Part shown: positions 36,801-47,629 of the stretch, in pieces
How positions within the stretch are numbered: the first letter of the stretch is position 1
Layout: each line of letters opens with the position of its first letter
Assembly: GCA_012932295.1 (NCBI GenBank)
Contig: JAAONU010000016.1
Coordinates: 45,229,241-45,293,240 of the forward strand
Length of the DNA stretch: 64,000 nt
From: Cyclina sinensis
Lineage: Eukaryota > Mollusca > Bivalvia > Venerida > Veneridae
Direction: 5' to 3'
Translations under genes and position numbers: made by a program
Notes under the pieces: generated by a model
Seen by the model: only the letters and a program-made list of their open reading frames with translations
Databases searched by the model: none
What the model was told of the DNA's origin: nothing

Positions 36801-37340
36801 TCACCCATTGGCAGGCTAGTTGTTATTAAATCACTTGCTCTAGCAAAATTGAATCATTTGTTTTTGAGTATACCAAATCCACTTCTGCCCAAAATTAATA
36901 CTATACAGAATCTTTTTTTAATTTCTTGTGGAATGATTCTAGTGACAAAGTCAAAAGGAATATCATAACTCATGACTATGAGTTTGGAGGTCTAAAAATG
37001 ATAGATGTAACATATTTTATGATAGTTTAAAAGCTACTTGGAAGAGAAGGCTTAATAGTTTAGATAATAAATTTAGCCAGCTAGTAGGTAATATCTACAA
37101 TCTTTCAATATTCCATAATAAAAGTGTGCGTTAAATGTTACCTTTAGGTTAATAAAGTAAACCAGATAAACTAAAGAGAATAGGAGTTTTTTTAAACTGT
37201 CTCATACTAATGTTTGAAAAATCCAATTTACTTCCCCCTTTTTTGCTTTCCTTAACTAAATATACACCTTATTGATAGCAGAACATGGTTAGATAAGAAC
37301 ATACATATTTTTTTTATTTATCAAAAACCAGAAAACCCCC
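33830..37340 (+). pseudogene. L1-like LINE relic with ORF1, endonuclease and C-terminus but no RT core
   Basis: ORF1 starts at 33830 (MPPKKDRASVSGPGATS). It runs, with frame breaks, through a coiled coil (KNELLQEQINEREIKIKSLD), an RRM-like segment (QYMRRYSVRIYGVEE) and the ORF1p C-terminal domain (RPIICKFVQRYIK, FVIRECLARDN) to 34844. ORF2 starts near 35601 (MANKVSIISMNVQGLGG, an APE endonuclease) and continues to GYRTDYSLV near 36300. The linker at 36600-36800 then passes almost directly into WSKRDLSPIGRLVVIKSLAL and IPNPLLPKI (C-terminal region). The RT fingers/palm with the YADD box are missing, implying a large internal deletion. Inactive. Confidence 0.85.
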
Positions 37341-37964
37341 ATAGAAAACTCACTACAAATTGTACCTTATAACTGTAATTAAAAATACAATGTATTCCTT
37401 TGTTACTTATATACATATAACAATTGTAAGGGGAAGTGGCTGATGGCTCTCCGACCCCAATCTCCACAGAAACGGGGATAATAAATAAGCAACTATGTTG
37501 CTGAATTTCAAAAAAATATATATTTCATCATACCGGGACTGAGTATCAGCACTGATATTTCAACATTGCTCTGTTACAATGCTCCCAGAACAAAATACAC
37601 GATGTGACCACACAATATGAAAGATGTAACCAGCCACTAAGCAAGTTGAAAGTAAGCATAATGTCAACTGCAAAACTGCACGTCACATTTTGATACCAGG
37701 GGGACGCGCGTTTGTAGTTTTCAAGAAAGATAACGGAAATCACTGGCCTATGACTTTTGTCAGCTCTGTATACATACTCGGATATTATCGGTATCTTTCC
37801 TTGAAATTACAGAAAAACACGACTCATTGAACATAGTGCCACCTGTTGTCAAAATGTGACTTACAATTTTGAATTGACATTATTCTTATTTCTAGTTTTG
37901 CCTTATGCCTGATGACATTTTCTATATTGGTTGATCACGTCATGTATTTTGTTCTCGGATGCAT

Positions 37965-38235
37965 TACAAATGAACCAAGATAGCCGTGGCATGATGAAAT
38001 ATTCTATTACAATACATTGAACAGTCATCAGCCAAATGAAAATATGATATAGGCATCATGGCCTAAACAACATACGAAGTTGTAACTTCCAGCAAGCATG
38101 GTATCATTGTCAACAAGCGTGATGAAAGTGCCAGCACGAATAATAACTGTACCCGTAAGCACTATAGTAGTGTCAGTGAATAAATTGTAACAGTAAGTAG
38201 GCATTGTGTAATTTTCACCTAAATAACATTCCATA
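37965..38235 (-). repeat. Inverted-repeat arm, right
   Basis: Inverted partner of 33235-33490, about 4.5 kb away across the L1-like relic. The minus-strand frame through it is not conserved in the other arm, which carries stops, so it is not treated as a gene. Confidence 0.75.
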
Positions 38236-38551
38236 CAGAAAAGTAAGATTTCCGTGTTAACAAGGGTAACATAAAAGAAAACAAAAAGAAAACAACCCTG
38301 GCCAACAAATTACACATTCCTGTACATATCACTTTACTATTTTAAAAAATGCTTTGACCGTTACTTGAAAGTCTGAAGTTTCTTCATAATATTTCTGCTT
38401 TTCTAGATAAGATGATCATTCTTTAATCCAATTTCCCCTTGCAAACTTCCAAAAATAAAACAAAAAAAGATTATCTTTCTCCTGTTCTATTTATAACACA
38501 TTCTGAGGAAAAGAAAATGAATGTATGAGATATAAAACGGTTTTTACTTAC

Positions 38552-38726
38552 AATATGTCTGTTCCATAATTATGCTCTGCAATTTGTACGATTTCATTCA
38601 TTTGTTGCCGCGAGTCAATTTTAGCTAGGTCACCACCTAGTTCTTTACAAACTTTTCGTGCAGAACTCCATGGAATTTTTTGTTTAAAGTATATAAAATC
38701 AGAGTATAAAACGGACTGGAATAGAC
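38552..38726 (-). CDS. Lectin-receptor exon 2: N-terminal half of the C-type-lectin-like domain
   Basis: On the minus strand, acceptor ttatactttcag and donor GTAAGT bound 175 bp. Two leading bases complete the Ser begun in exon 1 and two trailing bases start the Phe finished in exon 3. The 57 residues include KIPWSSARKVCKELGG and DLAKIDSRQQMNEIV, the hallmark alpha1 helix, Cys and GG-x-LA-x-I of C-type-lectin domains. The usual Cys in the CYxF position is replaced (DFIYF), so this is a short-form domain lacking one conserved disulfide partner. Other frames contain stops. Confidence 0.87.
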
Positions 38727-39439
38727 CTGAAAGTATAATGAAATACGTTGTAGTGTTAAGTCTTAAGCCAAATAAAGCCCCAAATGCTACTACTATTTTT
38801 TTCTATTTCTCAAAAGCTTTTTATTTTTACTGTACTAATTTCCAAAATGGTACTCATTAACCATATTGTTGAACCATGTTTTGTTTCTTTTTGCTTTTTG
38901 GTCGCTAGTAAAGCCATAGTGAATTGCTATTTTGTATGGATGTCACAATAACACTTTGTTTACATTTTGCTACTTTTATACAAAAATATATATATATATT
39001 TCATATTCAGCGCAACTATCTTCAAGTGATACTGAAATATCGTAAAACATATTTTGCCTTTTCTTGAGTGGAAAAGTTGAAGTCATTTCTGAGGCTTAAT
39101 GGACCTTGAAAGTGTCCTGATATTTCTTGTCACTTCTTTAAAATTAAACAAAGCATTCTCTGCGATTAGCCATCGCCGCTCCAACGATAGTCAAGGGCAT
39201 TTGTTTATACATAATATGATAAACGACTGCCACTGAAAAGCTAAAAACCTTTTATTTGCTTAATACCTTCTTTGCCACAGAAGACATGAAATTTACTACT
39301 AAAACTTAGTTTGCATGTATGAAGAGGTACGGTTTCTGATAAAACCACAGAAAAAATAATTGCACAGTAATTTGACATGCAAAAATTTAATCACAAAAAA
39401 GTATTAATCGACACTAGGAGTAAGAAAAAACAGAAGACT
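38727..39439. other. Intron 1 sequence next to exon 2
   Basis: AT-rich; no gene or clear repeat recognised. Confidence 0.4.
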
Positions 39440-40670
39440 TTCTCAACGTATTGAAGCTCTGATGATGCTTAACAAAGGTGACTCCGTCGATAATATTACG
39501 CAGGCATTTAATTGCCACAGAAATATGATAAGTCATTTTCGTGCGAAGTTCCAGCAAACAGGAGCAGTTGCCGATTCTCCTCGAACCGGCAAGCCTCGCG
39601 TAACTAACACTAGATTGGACCGTCTTTCAGAACTAACGTATACCACGCGTCGTTTCCAAACCACAACCGCTACCACGAGAGAGTACGGTATTAGCAGAGA
39701 CTCCGTTTTGAGGCGACTGCGTCACTGTGTTCGGCCTGTCAGACTGAGACGAGCTGATGCTATTAATGTGTTCACACGACGTCATCACGATGCTTGAACT
39801 GGGCACAGTAGCATCTCCATTGGCAAAGACGCCAGTGGGTTGGAATTGTCTCTACCGATGAATCAAGGTTTCACGTGAGTTATCATGTTGAGAGGTTGAG
39901 GACTTTTAGGAGTGGGGAGCGATTTTCTGACCCATGTGTTGTAGAGAGAAACAGGTTTGACTTAGACGAGCTGATGCTATTAATGTGTTCACACGACGTC
40001 ATCACGATGCTTGTTTGAACTGGGCACAGCAGCATCTCCATTGGCAAAGACGCCAAAGGGTTGGAATTGTCTCTACCTATGAATCAGGGTTTCACGTGAG
40101 TTATGATGTTGAGAGGTTGAGGACTTTAAGAGTAGGGAGCGATTTTCTGAGCCATGTGTTGAAGAGAGAAACAGGTTTGGCGAGGACAGTGTTATGGTTT
40201 CGGGCGGGATCATGGGAAACAGGAAAACTTATCAGGTCATTGTGAATGGCAATCTAAGTGCAGCCAAGTACATGTACATTAATCAATCAGGTGTTGAGAA
40301 CAGTAGCTGTTCCGTTCATTAATCAGGATGCTCCTGCCACATTGATGCATGACAATGCACGCCCGCATACAACACGGCTTACACAGCAATATCTGAATGC
40401 AAAAGGTCGTTGACGTCCTGCCTTTGCCTGTCGTTACTCCTGACCTCAACCCAATTGAACATATTTGGGATCTTCTTTGGCCGTAGAGTTAGGTCAAGGC
40501 ATGTTGGCAGCAATCTGGAGGAGATAGAGAATGCTCTGCAGAACGAATGGAACAACGTTCCTCCACGCATCGTACAACGTTACGTCAATTCCATGAGACG
40601 TCGTATTATTCAGGTAATAAGACACGCCGCTGGCCACACCCGATATAAATGAAAAACTCACAATTAAATC
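39440..40670 (+). pseudogene. Tc1-like transposase relic with an internal tandem duplication
   Basis: From 39462 the frame encodes an HTH region (GDSVDNITQAFNCHRNMI) and SPRTGKPRVT, typical of Tc1-type transposases. The catalytic region follows (NWAQQHLHWQRRQ, Asp/Glu motif decayed to STYESGFHVSYD, then HDNARPH-like, LNPIEHIWD-like and GRRVRSRHVGSNLEEIENAL) to the stop near 40651. About 214 bp (39750-39963) is repeated directly at 39964-40177, and several stops and frameshifts are present. It lies antisense in lectin-receptor intron 1; its right flank marks the edge of the 3-kb duplication. Confidence 0.85.
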
Positions 40671-41039
40671 ATTAGGAGAGTCATTGACTGTTATTCAACT
40701 GACAGTAACATCAATACCACATTTTGCATAATTTTTTCATCCTGGCCCTTACCACGCGTAACCGATTGACATGCATTTATAGAAACCGCTATCTGAAAAA
40801 AATATAACATTTTGTAGGCAATTAATAAAGCTAAAACGAACAAACTTCATATAATTTCAAACATAGACATCAGACAAATTCCCTCTGCACAGTTTCTTTT
40901 GCGCGTTTGAATATATTTTGTTGAGCGATACGCCGGAAAGTTTGCAGTCTCATCTCAATTATATTAATTAATGACTATTGTAGTCACTGGAAGCTAATAG
41001 TTAATACTAATAAAACTAAAATCGCTGTATTTAAACAGA

Positions 41040-41310
41040 GAGGGAGAACATTGGACATATGCGGGTGAAGATATAGAAATTGTTGATCATTTTAGTTATT
41101 CAGGCTTTACAGTTTCTAATGGCTCATTCAAGCAGGGTATAGAAATACAGTCAGGTAAAGCATTGAAAACTATATATCTCTTTGCAATCGTTAACCAAAG
41201 GTGCGAAAATACCGGTGGAAATCAGACTTAATCTATTTGATTCTTATGTTGCTTTTTCCTGTACCCTGTTCTGTAGAAATATACTAGTCTACAACCTTGA
41301 GACTTAGGGC
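41040..41310 (+). pseudogene. LINE RT C-terminal fragment inside duplication copy 1
   Basis: GEDIEIVDHFSYSGFTVSN, FKQGIEIQSGKALKT and, in another frame, PVEIRLNLFDSYVAFS match the region after the RT palm in many LINEs (VDHFxYLGxT ... KxLFDxYV). It is short and frameshifted. The same fragment occurs at about 47995-48265 in copy 2. Confidence 0.6.
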
Positions 41311-42389
41311 CTGAAAATTGGCGTTTGTATCTCTACAGAGAAAAAAAAACAAAATAAAGTAAATAATAATAAAATAAAACATTTGGCCACCTCCCAGCCC
41401 AAAGTGTCATTTTTATCGGAAGGAAACACATGAGTCCTTTTCAAAAGCTTGATAGGCTACAGTGAAATGAAACAGGAAGATTCTTATAGATATTCATTTG
41501 AATTTCTTTAATATAAAAACAATCATAACTCATAACTGCCCCAGTCGCGCGGTCATTTGGTGATAAATAGACATCTTCATGGAAAATAACCTAACTTATA
41601 AATTTTGAAACAATATAGTCCGTTACATATCCTTCAAGAGTATTACAAAGTTTGAACGCTTTTCCATGCCTGCGTGTTTAAGACTTCGACCAACTGACTT
41701 ATTTAGATATAGATTATACATAGATGATCCGAGTAAAGGATGCTTATCTTATTATTTTAAAGAAAAGCTACTCTGTTCCGAGACATTCGTGGTGAATCGT
41801 CCGTCAGTAACACATTCTAATGATGCCTCCTTCCAATGAGACCTTTTTGTTACTATGGAAACAAAAGGAAACAACCTGTGGTTTATAATAACAAGGCTAG
41901 GAATACAAGAATATCAGAAACTTTGATCTAATTTCGTGTTTTGATGAAACAATGTTTAATCCTTTCTGTTTCTTTTTTATCAGTTTGTCATTTAGAATAT
42001 AACAGTCTTAGCGTCTTTATCCAAAACAATATGTACAAACAGCACACTTGGATTAGACTTTCTAATGCAAAAGCCCGCAAAGATTCAAGTTCTTCATCAA
42101 AGGGTGCACTGATTCTCAATTCAGAAAAAATGTCTTCTGTTTTTTCGTTTTTTGTTTTTTTGTTTGTTTGTTGTTGTTTTTGTTATTTGAAAAAATATTT
42201 TTTCAGCTTATAAAATTCCAACGTTCAGTTTTGTAGTAACATTTCCTGAGCCCCTTTCATAGACTTCCTTTCTTTCAAAATTTGATTAATTATAATCAAG
42301 TGAAATAAGTTTAAACTAATTTTCTTGATTTAGAAAATTTTTTTAATCGGGTGATTTACCATTGAAAATTGAGAAAATTCAAAACTCAC

Positions 42390-42489
42390 TTGGATCTTGA
42401 GGTGAAACAGTCCATCCTTGGCAAGTGAGTACTACTAAGTTAAGTGTGATAAATACTCCATCCACACACGAGTAAAGAAATGCACGCAT
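42390..42489 (-). CDS. Lectin-receptor exon 1, proximal copy: start codon and signal peptide
   Basis: The minus-strand ATG at 42489 opens 33 codons plus one base, ending at donor CCAA|GTGAGT. The peptide MRAFLYSCVDGVFITLNLVV, then LTCQGW, has a hydrophobic core ending in small residues, which fits a cleavable signal peptide. The last base plus GT of exon 2 makes a Ser, so the phase agrees. The identical exon exists at 49342-49441, differing at one base (Phe4 here, Leu4 there). The first Met in the frame was chosen because a TATA-like box lies 74 bp upstream. Confidence 0.75.
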
Positions 42490-42562
42490 TATTTAAAATC
42501 TTCAAAATAGATAACTTTCAATATTATAATATCCAGTTAAAAGAATTAGTCCTAAGAAATTG

Positions 42563-42569
42563 TTTTATA
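42563..42569 (-). promoter_or_regulatory. Putative TATA box of the proximal exon 1
   Basis: TATAAAA on the minus strand, about 74 bp before the ATG, leaving room for a ~45-base 5' UTR. It is identical in the distal copy. Confidence 0.4.
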
Positions 42570-43465
42570 CAAGTTTAATTTTCTGGTCACTAATCAAAAC
42601 AATTATGTCGAAGCGGAATCATTGATTGACATTTCACTGTTTAATGGTTCAGAACTATTTGTCTTGTCTTTATAAACTTTCAACGTGACTGTAAATTTTC
42701 TATATAATTAATTATATTGAATGTGGATATTTTTCATTATAAACACAAAGTAGCATTTCTTAACTTATCAATTGGCACAGCTTCATACTTGCCAAAAATC
42801 GTTAAAACCAATAATCCCGTTTCATTGCAATTGGGCAAGGCTCATTGTTATTTTTTTTTTTCGTTCGCGTCGGCTTTTGAAGACCATGTCTATAATTGAC
42901 ACCGCTAAAAAACAACAACAACAATAATATTTATTCGGATTGTAGCAAATGTACATCACCTTTATCTTAAAACAAAAACAAAACATTTTAAAAAAGAGAA
43001 TACTTACATTAGAAGTTGCATGTGATATTGAAGAGAAGCTTTTTTTAAATAAAAAAATCAGAATTATGAAAAGAAAAGCACGAGATTTTTAATAAATAAA
43101 AAAGCTCTTGCCTACGTTTTTATTCCAAAATTCAACTATTTGAAAGGTGGATTATTTATTTTTATTTCATGATTATTATTAGTTAGTCAAATTGATTTAA
43201 GGTTTACTATGTGTAATATAAAGGTATTAAATATTTGTTTGCGTAAATGCATCGATACACAATATTAAACAAAATGAGGTACTCATTTTTCTATGTTATT
43301 TTAATTACAAAATTTAATTATTTTATCGTCTCTAACTATGCTGCTTTATCGTTCCTTCCAATTTCTAAATTATTTGAAGTTAAACGTAATTTATTCAGTA
43401 CAGATACACATGTCCAAAATATAATAAATGTAAATATCGTGCGAGAGTAAATTCATGCTTAGTTC

Positions 43466-43667
43466 TTAACCTGATGAATTTTTTTAATGGATTTGACCAG
43501 AGTTGAATTTGGAAAAGTCCATTCAAAGTTTAAGGGATTTCAATATAAAAATACAAAAATGGAGCTACCAACAGTATAGAGTCTGGTCAGACAGATATAA
43601 CAGATGTGCAGGCTGGCCTGGCTCTATTCTTGTGGCAGAGGCTTATCACTTTTAGATCCAGCAGGTT
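43466..43667. mobile_element. TTAA MITE, copy 2, cut short by the LINE
   Basis: Same family as 5406-5606. It starts TTAACCTGATGAA but ends abruptly at CAGCAGGTT, where the LINE begins; the final AAGGGTTAA present in the 50417-50627 copy is missing. Confidence 0.72.
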
Positions 43668-46600
43668 GAATAAAGTGGTGTCTTTGCTAGGCAATATCAC
43701 AAATGACAGAATTACTGGCATAGAAGTGTTGTGCCAAAATCAGATTCCTCTTTTTGTATTTTGTGGGTACATGCCAGCAGATAATGATTTGAGACGCTAC
43801 AAAGATACCCTATCTGATGTTCAAGCCCTACTTTCTTTTTATTGTTCTCGTAGTTCTGTTATAATTGCAGGTGATTACAATGGACAACTTGTCGGTACGT
43901 CCGTCACTGAATCATCTGTTTGCAATGCAAAATCACTCGAATTTACCAACTTTGTATTTAGGAACAATCTAGCAAGTATTTCACAAACATGTTTATCTAC
44001 AGGAACAACATACACATACATTCCAAACAAAACAACAATAGATCATATTCTAGTTGAAAGGTCAAGCCTTCAGTGCTTCAAAGAGGTAAAAATACTTGAT
44101 GAAGACTCTGTTTTGTCTTCTGATCACTTGCCTATTATTGCAAAGTACTCACTATTATCTGCATATATTCCAATACGATCGTATAAAGCATGTATTTCAT
44201 GGAATAAATGTGAAGAATCCCATATCCAAGAGTACCAAATGTTGTTATCCAATTACCTTGAATCTGTTCTAGACGATACTGATACATGCCTTGAACCAAA
44301 TGCACTTAACAGATTTATTATAAAGTCTATTAACGAAGCACAGTTAGTTCTACCTCATAGAAAATTTAATGTCCATGCAAAACCGTACTGGTCTTCTTCT
44401 GTGAAAGCTGCTTATACAGAAGCTAGAAGGCTCAGACGTGTTTGGTTAGTAGAGGGTCGTCCAAGGGGACATGAACATAGTTCATATCATGATTATAAAG
44501 TTGCAAAAGCAAACTTTAGACGCATCCAACGGCTTGAAGCAAATGAGTATCTAAGTAAGTGTCTGAATGACATTAAACATGCAGCAGAGACTGATTACCG
44601 CCTCTTTTGGAAACTCCTGCGTAAACGTAAATGTAATTCAGGCAGTACATGCAATGAAATTAATGTAGAAGGTGTGTCTTATGTTGGTGATGATGTAACA
44701 AAAGGGTTCAAATTACACTTTGAAAATATTTTCGCAGATGTTGATTCTGAAAATTCTCATTTTGCTTCTGAAATTGGCAATGAATTAAACCACTTTTCTC
44801 AGAATGACCCAGGTATATGTAATTATATACTTCAATGTCCATTTTTATATGATGAGGTCTATGGGGTCATAAAAAATCTAAAAACTTGCAAAAGTCCTGG
44901 TATAGACAATATACTTAACGAACATGTGAAACAAGGGGGCTATGTTTTATGCAATGCACTTGTTGAGCTTTTCAATACCATTCTAGCACATGAGTACATT
45001 CCAGATCTATGGCGCACTAGCATTATTATTCCTCTGTACAAAGGAAATGGCAAGTGCAAGAGTGAACCAAATAGTTACAGACCTATTTCCTTAATGACAT
45101 GTTTTAATAAGATGTTTGAAAAACTAATACGGGATCGTATTTTAAAATTTTGCGCCATTGTTTCTCCAAGCTTCCCTTCAGCCCAACAGAATGGTTTTCA
45201 GAGTGGGCTGAGTTGCATAACAGCTGCATTTAATCTACAAGAGACAATTTCTTACTATTCTGATCTTAATACGGATATGTTTGCAGCTTTTTTGGATATC
45301 CAGGGGGCATTTGATGTCGTGTGGCATAACGGTTTATTTTATAGGTTAGGCAAATTGGGTGTCACTGGCAAGCTTCTTAGGTTGTTGATTAACAGTTACA
45401 CAAATCTTCAGTGCATTGTCCGCTTACAAGGCATGGCTTCTGAACCAGTATCAATTCAGAAGGGTGTACGTCAGGGTGGTGTGTTATCAACTTTATTCTA
45501 TTTAGTATATATAGACGAACTCATTCACCAGCTGGATAACAGTAAATCATGTGCAAGTGTCCTATCTGTCAAGTCTGGATCTCCTACATTTGCCGATGAT
45601 ATTACTCTCTTAGCTATGTCACCTGTCTATTTACAAAATCTTGTGGATATAGTGTATCGTTTTTCAATCTTATGGCGTTTCAATATTAGTGCCAACAAGT
45701 CTTGTATAGTGGTCTTTACTAAAAAACGAACATTACCTCCAGTCATTATTAAATACGGCAATACGTTGATTACACAAACTTCGCATACAACACACTTAGG
45801 TATACGGCAAGACGCTAACTTAAAAGTAGCGAAGCGCATTGAGGAACGTTGTCAAAAGGCGAAAAACGCATTTTTTGCAATGGCGGGTCTTGGTCTCCAT
45901 CCCGGGGGGATAAATCCATTACTATCAACGTCCCTCTATAAAAAGATAATCACTCCAATTGTTCTGTATGGGTCAGAGCTATGGAACAACATGACAGTGA
46001 CTGACAATAGACATCTCAATCAGTTTCAACATTTTGTTGTTAAAAAAATTCAGGGATTCTGTAATATGACTAGATCAGATATGTGTGAGTCAATCCTGGG
46101 TCTGTATAGGCTCTCTTCTGAAGTCGATGTTAGAAAACTTATGTTTTTGCACAAACTTTTATCGCTCCCACGTGCATGTATTTCTAATGCTATATTCTGT
46201 AGGAAGTACCTTTTATATATCTCAAATGGGCAATATGTACGCACTGGTTTCATTCCAGATATATGTCGTTTATTGAACAAATATAATCTTCAATTTATTG
46301 TAAGTGATTACTTTTCAAGTAAGAATATTCCTTCCAGATATGAATGGAAACGTATTGTTCATGAGTCAGTTGCTTCTAAAGAAAATGATTTATGGGTACA
46401 TAGACTAAACTCTGACCCAGAGTTTGAATATTTTAAACTTCTACACGATAATATAAGCCCAGCAGTTGTATATAAAGTTTATGATACTAGTTGCTCTGAG
46501 CACAATTTGAAGACAGAAATAATCGCATCAATATGGGTACGATCAGTATCAACAGAGAATGCCACTTGTGATATATGCAATGTTTTTTATGATGACTACC

Positions 46601-46845
46601 TATCCCATGTGTTAAAAACCTGTTCAATTTCTTGTCAACGTAGAAATGTTTTCTTTCAAGAGTTAGCCTTATATTTAGGTACAGATTTTGTGAATATAAT
46701 CGAATCTATGGATGAGAAACATTTCCTGATACTAATACTAAGTGGTAAAAACGAATATTTTTGCTTAGAAAGCGAGATGGAGGAAAAGATGTTTCTCCAA
46801 AAAGCCTATGACTTTATAATAGATTGTGTCCTTCTAATGCCTTAG
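43668..46845 (+). CDS. LINE ORF2 (endonuclease, RT, zinc knuckle), long intact frame but 5'-truncated
   Basis: The open frame begins in flanking duplication sequence at 43606; LINE-derived protein starts at about residue 22 (NKVVSLLGNITND). Counting from 43606, the domains are: APE endonuclease missing its N-terminus (IAGDYN 87-92, TIDHILVE near 145, SDHLP 172-176), RT with motif A LDIQGAFD (Asp564), GVRQGG (620-625) and motif C FADD (662-665), then a C-terminal CCHC knuckle C988-x2-C991-x9-H1001-x4-C1006. The stop is at 46843-46845. Loss of the endonuclease start makes this copy unlikely to move itself, but the absence of stops over >1000 codons marks a recent insertion. The FADD box and clade were not resolved. 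It sits antisense in lectin-receptor intron 1. Confidence 0.9.
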
Positions 46846-47190
46846 AAAAGGTGAGCGAAGTGGTCATTGACTGTTGTGGATATTAAACGCTCCTGCAGTG
46901 AGAACTCGCTATCACTATATTGAGTGAAAATTTTGACAGAAATGACAGTAGCCTTGAAAATATGCCAATAAATTTATATAGTGGCAGTGGTAATTTCAGT
47001 TATGTGATGCCATTTAACACTATTGCTTTTGTCATTCAACATTCAAATTTATATAAGATTATTATGTATTAATGATGTTTGCTGTCTATATTATTTTTGT
47101 TCAGTAGTTAGTTTGTTTGTAAGACATTTGTATAGAAATCTTCCTTGAGGAGGAAATAAAGAATCTATCTATCTATCTATCTATATCTAT
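46846..47190 (+). mobile_element. LINE 3' UTR ending in a (TATC)n tail
   Basis: After the stop comes about 300 bp of non-coding sequence, then GAGGAGGAAATAAAGAATC followed by about six TATC/CTAT units (47164-47190). A short tandem tail instead of poly(A) is typical of several LINE clades. Confidence 0.8.
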
Positions 47191-47629
47191 AATCAGGGGA
47201 AGTAGCCCCTGTGGGTAGTTTGTATCCTGATTAGAATCGCCCGGAAGCAAGCATTTATTTTTTTCTTTAAGTGCAAGTTTTGGAAAAAAACAAAAAAAAC
47301 ATACTCTTATTTAGACTACATTCTTTAGTTAAAAATGACATGTAGCAAAAAATATTGCGATTATCCTGTATTTATCCTACACGAGCCTGAAGACTGGTAC
47401 TGAGATCGTACATTGATGATGGTATTTTTCAGTTGTAAGAATAAGTAACCCGACAAACATGGCGGTTGGGCGAGTCCATTTACGCATCCCTTGCTGAAGA
47501 ATTTTGACGTCCATTTTGTTATCATGTGATATGAAAGGCTTTGCTTTGATTGGCTAAAGGCAGGCGGTGTACAGGCAAAATTGTTTAAATCTTGTTAATT
47601 GTATATATCGCCGTCCAGGAACGGCGATA
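47191..47629. other. Spacer between the LINE tail and duplication copy 2
   Basis: Unique-looking sequence with a small GC-rich patch (CGCCGTCCAGGAACGGCG, a hairpin at 47609-47626) right before the duplication edge. Confidence 0.5.

Larger units (their letters stand above)
40671..43667. repeat. Segmental duplication, copy 1 (~3.0 kb)
   Basis: The sequence from ATTAGGAGAGTCATTGACTG to CAGCAGGTT is repeated in the same orientation at 47630-50618 with few differences. It carries a LINE C-terminal fragment, the lectin-receptor exon 1 with TATA box, and most of a TTAA MITE. The right edge stops nine bases before the MITE would end. Confidence 0.92.

Noticed and set aside
38028..38234. Minus-strand frame in the right inverted-repeat arm
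   Set aside because: The left arm carries stops at equivalent positions, so the frame is not maintained.
41941..42213. 90-codon frame with a hydrophobic start (also 48887-49165)
   Set aside because: Uses a TTG start, ends in a T-rich low-complexity run translated as Phe/Val/Cys, and lies in the lectin intron on the opposite strand.
43247..43450. 67-codon frame conserved in both duplicate copies (also 50198-50401)
   Set aside because: Conservation is explained by the recent duplication; AT-rich composition and no domain, splice or promoter context.
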